DNA of 64,000 bases from Ignelater luminosus (GCA_011009095.1 VTPC01090904.1:91379-155378); one strand, 5' to 3'; counted from the first letter of the stretch, positions 23,320 through 34,690 are shown. Numbers and translations are program-made. Notes: generated from the letters alone by a model not told the origin.

Positions 23320-23628
23320 GTGGGAATCCTGCTATTGTTTGCAACAGCCACCGACAGGATAACTAGCAATAGAAATATTAACCTCGTGTGGAATGTCCTA
23401 TATTGCGATAAGCACGGTAGTAGGTTTTACGGCCCGATTGCTGTAGTTGGTCATGTGCCCGATAATATACCGGGTGTGGAGTTTCATAGAACAATGCGCG
23501 GAGATTTAGATTTTTCTAATTCCTGCTCCCCAAATGACCCTACAGGGGAGGTAATGGTATCAATCGATAGGGTAGAAGTTTCCTCTCAATCTGGCATCGA
23601 TAAATTAACCAAAGAAGCTCAGAATTAG
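23320..23628 (+). CDS. Unrecognised open frame of 102 codons, of uncertain reality
   Basis: The open frame starts 'MGILLLFATATDR' and contains 'VLYCDKHGSRFYGPIAVVGH' and 'DLDFSNSCSPNDPTGEVMV'. Composition is protein-like, without low complexity, and GC content is higher than in the flanks. I recognise no domain. A 21-bp sequence inside the frame (23466-23486) recurs inverted downstream at 23669-23689, so the frame may lie in an unclassified mobile element. It could equally be the 5' part of a LINE. I would not call it a gene without a database match. Confidence 0.25.
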   Translation: MGILLLFATATDRITSNRNINLVWNVLYCDKHGSRFYGPIAVVGHVPDNIPGVEFHRTMRGDLDFSNSCSPNDPTGEVMVSIDRVEVSSQSGIDKLTKEAQN

Positions 23629-23689
23629 CAAAACAAATTAATAAGCAAAATTGTCCTATGTACGGGTTTGAAACTCCACACCCGGTATA
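23466..23689. repeat. Perfect 21-bp inverted repeat, arms about 180 bp apart
   Basis: Left arm 23466-23486 begins TATACCGGGTGTGGAG and ends TTTCA. Right arm 23669-23689 is its exact reverse complement, beginning TGAAACTCCACACCC. The spacer is 182 bp. The arms are GC-rich compared with the surroundings, so chance identity is unlikely. No target duplication is evident. Confidence 0.7.
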
Positions 23690-23739
23690 CAACGTAATAA
23701 CTAATAAGATTTCTAAAATCTCAAACATTGATTGAGCTT

Positions 23740-26130
23740 AGAGTGTTGTAGATTTCGTTGATGGCACTTAGGACATTATCTTTGGAAATATCTATCTATT
23801 TACGTAACTCTCGTTCAAATGTTTGTTTTACAATTATGATTAAGACATTCTAGACGAGCAGTTCGAAATGTTGTACGTATACTAAATTGGGAATTATTAT
23901 GTTGTAAAGTAAATCTCAAGCCTTTTAATTATAAGAATGTGATCATTTTAGATTTCCTTTAAAAGAAAATAAACTATAAAAATCTAGACTTTATTCAAAA
24001 GAGAATTCTGCACTCAAGTTGAACTTTATTTAACAAGTCTTATATTGTGTTGCAAGAATCCGCTATTCATCATCAAACAATCGTTCATTAAATCATTTTT
24101 TATCTTTCCCAATAGGAAACTTCCTCATATAATAACTGTATAACGTGCCAACAATTAACCTACACATTTCGCGTCGTTGCTGTAAATTGTAACATCCCAC
24201 ACTGATGCTGGTGCAGTCACGTTTCAAAAAGTTTATTGTTAGAATCGACGACGCATACTTTTCTAAACTGCTTTGCAACACAATACCACCTAAATAATAG
24301 CATTATAGGTTATAACGTGTAGGTACAAAATATGGCATTCATGAAATGGGTGTGTGTGAACCCGCTATTAGTGTACATGGTAGTTGACAAAAGGCGCGTG
24401 GCAGTCCGGTGAAAGAGGAAAAAGTTGTTAAATCCGCCCATTGAGCAGCAGATGTTATTCGCGTATATTCGTATTGTTTAGAATTTAACCGGAAACGAAT
24501 AAAAAAAACATTTTGATTTTAGATATCTATACAGGGATACAATACAAAGCTAACCAGTTCAGGCTACCACCATTACGCAAGTATGTGTGATTAATGGGGT
24601 GTTGCCCCAACAGTGGTCGCCGAATATGTGATGCTTTCGAAACTCACCTGTAGTAATTAGAGCTAAACTTTTAAATTATTTATAATACCAGCGAGTATTT
24701 TTGTATAATGGTAAACTTTCATGTTTTTTTCCTCTTTTTAATTATATTTTCTGTTGGCACCTGTTTTTTATGTAGAAAACAATTTTAATTGGGTCGCGTT
24801 TCCTGATACAACAATAAATAACACGAACTTCTCTTTTTTGTGTTCCAATCAACGATAAAAAATTATTTTAATTCAAGGTTTATTATCCTTTCTACAATTA
24901 TTCTCGATTTAAAATGACAAAGCACAAGGTAGCGTGTATTAAGGTGACACATTTTGATGTATGACCCCTATTATCAAATCAACAGTTACTTAGGGAGAGT
25001 TTAACTTGTTTATTATTTTCTGCCGTGGTATCGTTACAGTTTGCCCTCGTTATCAAACGAATCATTAAGGAAATATTTCTTCCGGCAGCCGCCGCAATTT
25101 TACGTCTTAAAAGTTAGCCGCGCTCCATTTCTCCAAATATTGCACGACATGGCCCCAAAATGCTGTATTTATTTTTATATCACATAATCCGATTGGGGTT
25201 GATAAAAGACAACAAAACACACAAAAAAACACAGCAAATCCTCAGAAAATCCGATCGTATTAGGCCACAGCATGACGTTTTGCAGGACCTTTGTTGGCTT
25301 TTATTATTTTTTCCGTACTTTCGACTCGGTATAAAATTTTTTGACGAAGGTTACGTCGTATACACTGGACCCAAAGAAAAACAATCATCTATAACAGACT
25401 AATATGTTATTTTATCGCGTTTTTGGGGACCTACGGCTTATAATTCCCTACGTTATGGCGACACGTGTAGGGGTGCACGAGGGGACATTTTTTATGCCAG
25501 CTGTTACTACATACATTCCTATTATTATTGTAGATGTAGATAGTTTATGTGCACATTGAACTAAGGATTGGGACATTTCATCCCCCTCTCTTCTAACTAA
25601 ATCTGTTGCATCTTATTTTGTGCAATTCGATTGTGATGTAATTTATCTTTTGGGGGTTTTATTAAATTTTTTATAAGTCAATTTTAAAAAATGTACCCTT
25701 CTGCTTATTTAGTATTTATATATTCATTACTATTCTATACTTGTATTCATTATTCATTCATTTACTCATTCACTTTTTAAATTATGTGTTTTGCAGTTAC
25801 GCAAGGTCATTTAAAAATTAGTGTTTAGTAAGTCTGTGAAATCTAGGTGAAATTTGCTTAATTATGCTAAACAATAAACCTTATCAAATCTAAAATAATA
25901 AAATGTACGATTTCAACAGTTCTGCATATAAAAGGTTGAAACGTGAACTAAAAGATTCTTACAAATTTTTCTATAGTATCAGAATCAAATTACTACTACT
26001 AGTGATCAGTTACTCTATTCCAATTTTTAGAACAAAAACTTGAAAGCAAGTTTTGACCGGTAGGTATCTAAGAAAGAAAATTCAAACTACGGCAAAATGT
26101 GATGCTTCGACTCTGGGAAAGTTTAGCCTC
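23740..26130. other. No identified gene; AT-rich interval
   Basis: Two short open frames, 24093-24281 (minus) and 25160-25402 (plus, 80 codons, containing LCWLLLFFPYFRLGIKFFDE), have no motif I can place. The second is Leu/Phe-rich and could mimic a membrane segment. The rest is A/T-rich with runs such as 'ttattcattcatttactcat' near 25750. Confidence 0.4.
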
Positions 26131-26139
26131 CAATACAAA

Positions 26140-26960
26140 TAGAAGCTAACTGATAGCTGAAGATTAGGGAAATCTAAATATTTACGACCAAGTGTCCAAA
26201 CCGACTAATTTAAGTCAGATTCAATGAACACCTGTCACTAACGTCATGATCAACAAAAAAACAAAGGGCCTTTAAAAATAAAGGAACTATTTTCAAGTAG
26301 GTTGATCAAACCGAACAAACTTCAAGAGCTTTTTTAATAGAAAATGGCCCATGCGTTTTAAAGTTTTCTAAAGATCACCTCGAATGCTTACAATATTGTG
26401 TACCAACTTGAGTAAATAATATTTCAGCTTTCTTGTCCACAAAGAGGTCTAGAAAATTGCAGCTTGTCCTACGAAGACAACTGAGTAGATTTAATTAGAT
26501 GAATAGCTCAAATCAACAACCAAAGTAAAGCACATTATCATTTGGAGTCGATAGATAAATGGCAACAAAACCATTCTACAATAGCGTTCGCTGAATTCCA
26601 TAGAAACAGGATCAGTGCTTTCAATTCATTTAACGGCTTTATCGAAACGTATTGCGTAGGGCAATAACAATCTTGGTAAGTTCGTTTTAATTGCGAAATT
26701 GCACTAAATCGAACTGACCCAAAACACTATTCATAGAACAAACACAGATTTTAACTATCTATGGGTATTGTAAGTCGAAAAAGTTTAAAAATTTGCTGAC
26801 TCGCTAATTTACTTCAGGTAAGAGAAAGAGAGAATGGGAAGATTTTTATAGAACAAATCTATTGCGGAACTCTGACCCGTAATGACATGCTATAACACAG
26901 TTATTTCTATAAACGACAAAACTATCAGTTTCGTAGAACGATAATACTTTTGTAACTTAT
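26140..26960. repeat. Old duplicated segment, copy 1 (partner at 28540-29380)
   Basis: Collinear with 28540-29380. Shared words in order: 'tgatagctgaagattaggga' versus 'agctgatgcatagccaaagattagaga'; 'aaatctaaatatt' versus 'aacctaaatatt'; 'gatgaatagctcaaatcaac' versus 'aaatgaatagcttgaataaa'; 'tcaattcatttaacggcttt' versus 'tcaatttacttaatagtttt'; 'gcgtagggcaataac' versus 'gtatagagcaatgac'; and 'gaactctgacccgtaatgac' versus 'gaactctgatccgtgatgac'. Many substitutions and indels separate them. No coding motif is visible in either. Confidence 0.55.
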
Positions 26961-28080
26961 TGCACTAACTGTCTCTAACAAGATTTAATGTATGTAATAT
27001 TTCTAGCATCTAGATTTCAACTTCTTCTATTTTACTTGATCATGGTCAAGGTTATTTAACGCTCTTGGCTTGTACTCATCAAAGCTTTTAGAATCTGTGT
27101 TAACCAGCATTCACTGCCAAGTTATTTACATCTGGAATGATTCTGTGGCTCTTCTTTAGGCTTGAGGACGTAATGACATAGAAGAGTAAAATAAGTACTC
27201 TAGGCTCTTTGGATAAAATACATCAGTGGATTCATTGTTTGTCAAACTTTCAACAGCTTTCCAGAAGAATAAACTAATATTCTAGGTTTAAGTGCGAGAA
27301 GCTTCGGCTAAAAATAGTTCTGATAAAACCAAGAACTGTCTGCCAAAATAGCAGAAAATACATAAAGATTGTTGCCGATTTACCAATAGGTAGTTTTGAT
27401 TTTTAATTAGCGTTTCAGTACCAACAGAGCTTATATGTTAGATAATAGCAGAAAAGTATCTTCTGCTCAAATTTTCTGTGGTTGCGTTCTAACTTTTGTG
27501 CAAAGACAGTAAATGCATTCGTTCCTCACTAGGTATTTGCATTGTCATACTATGGTCTGCGTGCTGTATTCAATTCTGAGCCGCATCACCCACGCTAAAA
27601 CTAAGCAGGTGCAAAAGGTATTCATTCGAATTTAATCATATTGGCCATTGTTACAGAATTTGAACAATAATGAGTCTCTTTGGACAAATCTTGTTTTTTA
27701 ATTCTCACGCCAAGTGTCTATCTGTTTATGTTGAACTATTGGAATGAATCTCAGGAACTCGGCTGCGAATTTCCCACGCGGAAAAAATCTGAAAAAAGAT
27801 CAATTCTTCGGGAGGGATGTAAAGCAGTGTGTCCTGTGTGGCTGCGTCGAGTTGCACGTTAAAAATATCTACTAAGGTTAGAAAACCGGATTCGGCTAAA
27901 ATTCTAGTTGGCGGAGAAATGACTATAGTAGTTGAAGCTGCGAGGTCCAACGGAACAAGTCTCATTCCCGAGTCATGCTCAGAAGCCACTGACTAGCTAG
28001 CTAATCTAGTAAATATATTTTTTATGATTAAAAGCCATTCCTGTTTAAAATGAAAGTATAATCGTAACAATGCAGACAGG
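26960..28080. other. No gene seen between the duplicated segments
   Basis: Overlapping short frames at 27680-27862 (plus) and 27726-27989 (minus) are not recognisable. Nothing else supported. Confidence 0.4.
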
Positions 28081-28084
28081 CACT

Positions 28085-28200
28085 ATCAGACACCACCATG
28101 TCCATTTAGCGAGTATCTTGCACACAAGCTCTCGATAGCAGAAAGTAGATATGAAGACATCAAACTAACAGCCAGTACAAAAAGGAAATTCATTCCGTAA
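28085..28200. repeat. Dispersed repeat, copy 2 (partner at 17455-17560)
   Basis: Shares 'caccaccatgtccatttagc' and the following 80 or so bases with the copy at 17455-17560, with substitutions. It lies between the two copies of the older duplicated segment, closer to the second. Confidence 0.45.
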
Positions 28201-28539
28201 TTTATTGCTGGTAAATGGTCATCCATTTAATTTCATCATTTGTCTGCGAATTTAGGCCCAAATTACTTACCTATTTCTGGAATTTTCGAGCTGTTGTTTA
28301 TATATGGTTTTGATGTATTAAAAGCAGCTCATTTTTGAGCATTAACTGATTTTATACAGAGTGTAGGATTGAATAGTTATGGTAATTCAACAGGATGCCT
28401 ATAATATATCAGATCTATTACTAATACCTTTTTTCAGTCTTTAGAGTTTTTGCAGCTGTTGTAAGATAAGTACGCTATTGTCTTAGTGTCTTACGATTTT
28501 TTGATTCCGCTGAAATTCGGCCTAAGATAGAAATAGAAA

Positions 28540-29380
28540 TTACCGTTAGCTGATGCATAGCCAAAGATTAGAGAAACCTAAATATTATAGTTCGTGGTAC
28601 AACTATATCAAGATTTGCTCCAAAATGGTAAACACCAGTCGTTGACATCACGTTGTTTAAATTTTTTAGTCGATGATTTTTCGTCTGCAGGAATATCTTG
28701 AGAACTGCAACTTGTCCCACAAGTTTAGGTTGTTCTTCAGGCGAACTGATATGATATCTTGGATGCAATCAAATGAATAGCTTGAATAAACAGTCAAAAT
28801 ACAGAACATTCTCGTTTAATTCAAGAAATGGTAGCTGCAAACAGCATCGCACTAAATTCCAGAAAAGCAAAATCGATGAGTTCAATTTACTTAATAGTTT
28901 TTTTGACACGTAATGTATAGAGCAATGACTAAGCTTGTTCTAAATGCAAAAACTCCCGCGTGGACACACCTAAAGCACACTGATCCCAAGACAATTTTCA
29001 ACCGTCTGTGCATTACGGACCATAACCTTGCAGGCTACGATCTCGGAAGGTCTGCAAATTTCCATGATAGATCTCTGAACTGAAGGTCTGTAGGTTTTCG
29101 TTTGCTACTTTTGATCGCCTACTTGCTTAAGATGAGAGACGCGAAAACCGCACTTGAACTCATCCAAAGACACTGTTTGCAAGACAATCTTCAACTTCCC
29201 GTATGCATTATGGGCCACGCCCTTGCAGTTTTTGTTCTATCTCGGAAGATCCCCCGTGTCCGATCTGCTAACTTGTCTAAGATGAGAGAAAAAGGAAAGA
29301 ATCTTTAACGGACAGATTTTTTGAAGAACTCTGATCCGTGATGACATGTTAGATCAGACTAATATAGTGTGTTACGTGTT
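28540..29380. repeat. Old duplicated segment, copy 2, with an internal tandem pair
   Basis: Partner of 26140-26960 (shared words listed there). It also contains two imperfect tandem units. 'caagacaattttcaaccgtc' and 'tgcattacggaccataacct' followed by 'tgcagg' (28986-29033) recur as 'caagacaatcttcaacttcc' and 'atgcattatgggccacgccc' followed by 'ttgcag' (29181-29229), and 'tctcggaag' follows both. The offset is roughly 195 bp. 'aagatgagaga' (29130 and 29280) repeats at about 150 bp. The tandem pair explains the 68-codon frame 29102-29308. Confidence 0.5.
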
Positions 29381-30600
29381 ACTTAAACTTCCCAACAAAA
29401 AGGTGGCCAAAGCCACTTGTGCCATAGCGTTGCTTTTGAACAATGAACGGTCGTTTACTAAATCGAAACTTTGTTTCCCTGTCTCAAATAAATGGAATTT
29501 TGTATAGGACCACAAATCACTATTTGGGAATAGAAAAAATTTGTCACTGGATTTCTTCAACTGAAAACTCCTTGTAGAAACTGACACATCACAAATAACT
29601 GCAAAAAAGATAATTAAACTTGAAAGGGAATTTGTATCAAAACATCTCAGAATTTTGAATTGCAAAGATGCTAGAGTAATTCATACATAAGTGTCAGCCG
29701 ACGATTTGACGGTTTAATATCCAATTTATGTTTATTACAACTGTTGAAAACGGATCCGTTAAAGATAAATAAATCGTTTTGAAAGCTTAAATAATGATTT
29801 TTGTTTATTCTACTTGGATCGTTCTGAGAAGTATTTTTTAGCCCGAAAAGCAAGCTATAATAATAAAACAAAATTTTATGGAGCAAAACACTTTTGATGT
29901 AAAATACTTGGTGGGCGTGTCTTATGGACCCTGGAAATTCTTCATACGGTGGGGTCAGTTTTAGTAGATACTGTGCAAAAACTAAAGGGTGTGGGGCACT
30001 GAGAGATTCGTTGTCTTATGCAAGATTTAACACAGATTTAGGTTCTGCATTCAGATTCTCAATCCCTTTTTCTATTTTTTCTATAAAATAAAAAAACTGA
30101 ATCTACTGTTTTTTCGCTTTGCAATTAATTTCTCTGCAAGTAGGCTGCGAATTAAAATGGGAGTTGTACAAGTAAAAAGGCACATTATGGATGTATGTCT
30201 TACAGTTCCTCCCAAATTTTTGCAATGCACCGTCTTTATACTAAAGCAATTTATGCCAGCAAGCATGATGATCATGTTTACTTCTTTTACAATAGCTTAC
30301 TGGGGAATGATGAAACCCCATAAACCCCCATGGAAAAATTGACAGAAAACAGGTTTCAAGCCTTAACAAAGGTAATTTGTACAATCGTTTGGTTGAAATT
30401 AATCGCAGGAGGCGACAGGGCCGGGTCGGGTGGGGGTGGTTGCTATGTGGGGTAGCGTGCGACAGTACATCAAAAGTTGTATGGTGACGACAACATTTGT
30501 CTACCTGAATTGTTTGAGCTAAATTCGTGTCGTATTTTATTTTGTGGAAAAGTTCTCATTCTGATCGCGTGCAGAATTTGAAACAAATTGGGTGATAAAA
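29380..30600. other. No identified gene
   Basis: Open frames at 29372-29665 and 29671-29886 (minus) and the mutually antisense pair 30081-30275 and 30157-30342 show no known motif. The one striking local feature is the G-rich run at 30418-30436, listed separately. Confidence 0.4.
30418..30436 (+). other. G-quadruplex-type motif
   Basis: The sequence GGGCCGGGTCGGGTGGGGG has four runs of three or more G with loops of 2, 2 and 1 bases, the classic pattern for a stable four-stranded fold. A further GGGG lies about 15 bases downstream. It stands out in very AT-rich DNA and lies about 200 bp upstream of the first readable part of the Mutator-like gene. Confidence 0.75.
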
Positions 30601-30639
30601 AAAGAGCGACGCGGAATCAAAAGAAGATGAACGCAAGAG

Positions 30640-31700
30640 CAAGAAGGGCGTGTGCCAAAGCCATCAGCAGTACAGTCTGCGACAGAAACTATCGGAATTC
30701 CACATCAGCGAGTTATAGTTTCGACGACCTCACCTCAGAACATTCTCGATGTGGCAATGAAACATAAAGAATTGTGTGAAAGAAGTCATCTTTTAATTAC
30801 TGTCATCGGAACCAAGAATATCGAGTTGGATTGCCAGGCGTGCCAAAAAAAATTCAAGCTAAGGATGGATCAGGAAGATTCGCACAAACTTTCCATACCA
30901 GATGGGGTTGCTGCAGCTGCACTCCGCAGGAATTCATTTCACCTCATACTTATCAGAAGTCTGAAGAAAATGTAGGGGAGATGCGGACGAAAGTAAGCAA
31001 AGACGAATTAAAGACCCATGGAGATGAAGAAGCAATTGGCATTGGAGGCTGGGGACGTGGTCACAGCGGAAAATGAAACGTACAAGGAAAGGTCCTTTAC
31101 GTTGACCACAGAACAAAAACATGTTCCATTTGTGCTAAGCAAACTTGGAAAGCCAACTTGCATCCGTCGAGGAAGGGATCTCCTCTTCTACTGACACAAG
31201 CGAACCCTCCATCCCAGATTACATTTGCTATTGCAATTGGAAGGGATTGCCACAGGCTATGGAAGCAGACATCCTCTTTGAAGGGTTCAAAAAAGGTCTT
31301 AAAGACCACGGGCTAATTTACCGTTATCTGGTAGAAGATGCAGATTCTTCAGTTTATGCAAGAATACAAGAAGAAGTGGTCTATTCGGACGTGAACTATT
31401 CCTTGCCTTCAGTAGAATTTCAAATCGATCTGAGAGATTGTTGCCCAATTACGCAGAAAACTTCATGCCCATCATGTGCAAGATGTTAAGAGGAAAACGA
31501 ATAAACACAGAATGCAGTCAGCCGTTATGTCATATAATTGTCGATCCTTCTGTCTTCCATTCATCTACCCTCCTAAGTTACGTACTACTTATTCCTTCAT
31601 ATGGACGTCGGTCGGCTCAAACTAGCAAGAAAAGGTCGAAGAAGAGAAGTGCCAAGGAACAAGCAGCTAGAGATCCCACGAAAAAGGTTGAAGTCATCTA
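30640..31700 (+). pseudogene. Mutator-like transposase region, decayed
   Basis: Plus-strand pieces of the Mutator-like transposase domain known from many arthropod proteins. An N-terminal part (30652-30975) includes 'IELDCQACQKKF', matching the CxxC step of that family. In another frame come 'GHSGK', then 'KVLYVDHRTKTCSICAKQ' (about 31087-31142). After a frameshift comes 'YCNWKGLPQAMEADILFEGF' (31225-31284), then 'KKGLKDHGLIYRYLVEDADS' continuing 'SVYARIQEEVVYSDVN' (to about 31400). The family norm at the second site is GDGDSSVY; here it is EDADSSVY. After 'CPSCARC' the frame stops (31486) and the region decays. At least three frame changes are needed, so this half is not translatable. It is followed by the YqaJ-type frame, and this order matches the known transposase-YqaJ fusion. 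Confidence 0.7.
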
Positions 31701-32012
31701 ACGGCCCAGAGAAAGATTATGGTTCCATGGCCGACTAAGGCAGAATGACAGACGACGAGATACAATCGAAATTGCAATTCCTTCTAATTGAACTTACAAA
31801 GGCTGACGCTGGGAGGGATAAGCTCCAAGGGGAAACCGTCAACTAAGTTAAATGTCCTCTGTGAAAAGCTGAGAAGAAAAACAGACTGACTGCTAGCGTC
31901 GCCGGGAGAATGTGGACCTTTGCAAACTGGAGGCCGAACACTTTCATACTAAACTCTATTCTCTATCGAAAGGATCTTTTTCACAATAAAAAATATCCAA
32001 AGGGGAATTGAC

Positions 32013-32621
32013 TTGGAACCGTCTGCAAAAAAGCTGTATTCTCGAATAATGGGTGTGAAGGTAGATTTTTGCGTCTACAAAAATCACGGTGGCTTGGGTG
32101 CATCGCCTGATGGGGTGCTGGAAACAGAAGGAATCTTTGAAACCAAGTGCACTAACTGTTCTCATGAAATCCCAAAACGAAAGGGCAACTTTCTTATCTA
32201 CAAGGACAAGAAAAATGCAATGTCAGACCTGATTCTGAAGAGAACTCACAAGTACTTCTATCAAGTTATAATGCAGATCTACGTGTCCAGTCGCCAGTAC
32301 TGTGATTTCTTTAGCTGCCAGGAATCCCTTGAGGATCCTGATGAATTTTATTGGTTCATGGAACGCACTGAACGCAGCATTCTTTGGAGCAAAATGGAAC
32401 AGAAGCTGATACGACTTTATAAAAGTGAAACGGCCTCAGAAATAATCGACTCAATTTACAACAACACGAAGCGTTTTAGAACCCCCGGTTATCGTCAAAC
32501 GGTAATTGATAGACGGGCATCTAAAGGAAAGGAAAAGCTGGAAGTTTCCCTTCATGAGAAATCCGAAAGAAATACTAATATTGAGTTAGCAAGCAGTTGC
32601 ATTGTCGCCCTTGATAAATAA
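32013..32621 (+). CDS. YqaJ-like (PD-(D/E)XK superfamily) nuclease, 202-codon open frame
   Basis: YqaJ-type proteins are exonucleases related to phage lambda exonuclease. In arthropod genomes they are often fused to or carried with Mutator-like transposases. The uninterrupted frame shows the core motifs: 'LGASPDGVLE' (about residues 28-37, with the catalytic Asp in SPDG), then 'GIFETKC' (about 40-46), the E-x-K pair. A long helix region follows, 'HKYFYQVIMQIYVSSRQYCD', where the family has YxxQxxxQMxVxxxxxCDF. All three metal-binding or catalytic positions that I can see are kept. Homologous sequence begins upstream in other frames (around 31890-32010, 'ILNSILYRK'), so this is the C-terminal part of a larger protein and the Met at 32013 is not the native start. 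It ends TAA at 32619-32621. The Cys/His-free C-terminal tail is Lys/Glu-rich. Confidence 0.75.
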   Translation: MEPSAKKLYSRIMGVKVDFCVYKNHGGLGASPDGVLETEGIFETKCTNCSHEIPKRKGNFLIYKDKKNAMSDLILKRTHKYFYQVIMQIYVSSRQYCDFFSCQESLEDPDEFYWFMERTERSILWSKMEQKLIRLYKSETASEIIDSIYNNTKRFRTPGYRQTVIDRRASKGKEKLEVSLHEKSERNTNIELASSCIVALDK

Positions 32622-32660
32622 TTGATTACAAAATGGTAATTGTATTTGTTAGTTGGAGCT

Positions 32661-32708
32661 AATAAATGTTTTGTAAAAATTAAGACTAAAGTGACACTTA
32701 AAAAAAAA
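32661..32708 (+). other. AATAAA signal followed by an A run, possible retrocopy 3' end
   Basis: AATAAA at 32661-32666 lies 40 bases after the YqaJ-like stop codon and is followed 34 bases later by nine consecutive A (32700-32708) and a further A-rich stretch. That is the spacing expected at the 3' end of a polyadenylated mRNA. A genomic A run there is what a reverse-transcribed insertion would leave, though short A runs are common in this DNA. Confidence 0.4.
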
Positions 32709-32709
32709 C

Positions 32710-34690
32710 AAAATGTTTTAGCAAGATATCTATCAGTTTCTTCATAAAGTCGATCGGATGCTGAAAGATTGAAGATGTTCTTGATACTTTTGGATTTGAT
32801 AACAACTCTTTTCATCTTGTTTTTTGCATTAGATTAGGTGATATTGTAAACTTACCTTTTTATTTATGGCTTTGCTTAAATATAAACTCAAGCGTTTCGT
32901 TTTGAATTATTTTTTCTAATTGGAAGTTTGTTATTCAACATAAAACGAATTAATGCAACGTCTTTTTTACTGGAGAATCAAAAGTTTTTGCCATTTCTGA
33001 TATTGAAACTTAAGAAATTATTTTAAATTAGATAAAAACTTTTATTTAATAAAACTAAATGTAAATTTGAAGTGAAAGTTAAGATTTGCAGGAATTCCCA
33101 ACAAAAATTATTATAAATATAATCCGAGATGAATTAATTAATTATATGCAGGAAATACAGATTTTTCTTAGAATTAATAAAGTTAGAACTTGCTATACTG
33201 GGATTTAATTTGCATAATTTATTGAATAAACCGTAACAGTTTGTTGCTCCGCACCGGAGAAGGCGGCGAGGTTGTTTCCAAGATATCCCCCTGGTGTCAA
33301 AGAGACTTTACCGAAAATTAGTTACAAGTTCTCATCCCATGAAGTTATAATTTAGTTGCATCTTTGGTTAACAGCTAAAACCTAATCAAGTGGATCGAAA
33401 CTGTGTATATCGGATTCAAATGATATACTCAATTTGCACTAACCATATTAGTAACACCCGGGCGTCTAGACTAGACAATGTACATACATACATATATACC
33501 GAATTATAGTTTGAATTTAATTCAACCAAGTTAACTTACACTTCTGCTACTGTTACTCCAAACAAAACAGTACCAATAACTCAGAGGAAACAGGGCCCAA
33601 TTTAGTCAGTGGCAGCAGTAGAACCAATTCCCGTTCTAAATGCAGCAGCCTGTATAGGGACATCTTCATGAATAACACACGTTCATGTTAGTTGTCTAAT
33701 TAAACAGTTGTGCGGATCTCTTGTGACTACTTCCCTCGAGAGTCTGCCGCTCCAACCGTTTATGATGCTTGAAATTGCGTTTTGTCAAGTAGGTGGCCGC
33801 CTCGACTTTCAGTCCCGTCGTCGTTTTAATTTTGCATCTCGTTTTTTTTTTCAACACGGAAAATCGAATATCAAAACGAAATTACTTGTTTCTTGCAGGA
33901 AAAAAATTGTTATTCTAAGGTGGATTTTTTCTGCTTTTCAATAAATTTCTCTTATATATATATAATATTTTCTCAGCAGGCAATCTAAAGAACATTTTTT
34001 GTAGCCATGGGGCAGATTCGTGATGTGACACGGCCTGCAATATAATGTTAAAGGGAATGTCACTTCAAGTAACTGTCAGTGGGACAGGTGGCCTGACAAT
34101 ATAGTTAGTTTCACTCACTGGTTTTAGGGGTTCAGACCGGAATTACAAAATATACACTAAGTTATTGAATTTATTACGCCATGTGTATACGTATAAATGT
34201 GTACGTGGTGTGTTTATAGGCTGTCCTTTATTTTATTTAAAGCGTTTTCCTCGTCGCTAAATAACGTTTATGTACCTTATAATTTATAGTACAGTTAGGA
34301 CGGTTTTTCATTTTAATCAACATGCAGCGTTTAGCGGAATGTAATAAATTTTTTTCTCAACAAGAATTTTATAATTTAAATTTTTGGATTGTTTGTATTT
34401 CAAGTTAAAGTTTGAAATATTTTTTAAATGATTCGCGTTCAATCAATAAAAGGTGAATCGTGCATCGTACATAAAAGATGGCTTCGATAAGTTGAGTGAA
34501 CGAATTCTTTACTAAACTTGCAATATGCTCATGAATTTCAGATGCTTGAATTTTCAACTCGACATACTCTTTCTTAAAAATTCAATTCATACGTAATACG
34601 CTACTGGAAAATTATTTAAAATCTATAATTTCAAAATTGTATGACGTAGTAACTTCTAAAAGTTTGATTGTTTCTATAATTACGCCCTCC
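32710..34690. other. No gene seen; AT-rich, with short simple repeats
   Basis: Contains '(catacata)' words at 33482-33500 and an AT dinucleotide run at 33951-33967. The open frame 33708-33944 has no motif. No transposon coding remnant recognised. Confidence 0.45.

Noticed and set aside
25160..25402. Possible transmembrane exon
   Set aside because: One short Leu/Phe-rich stretch in an 80-codon frame, with no splice context or homology that I can recognise.
32013..32621. Integrated phage, baculovirus or Polinton recombination gene
   Set aside because: YqaJ-type nucleases do occur in viruses, but a Mutator-like transposase lies directly upstream in the known order, and no capsid, polymerase or integrase gene is nearby.
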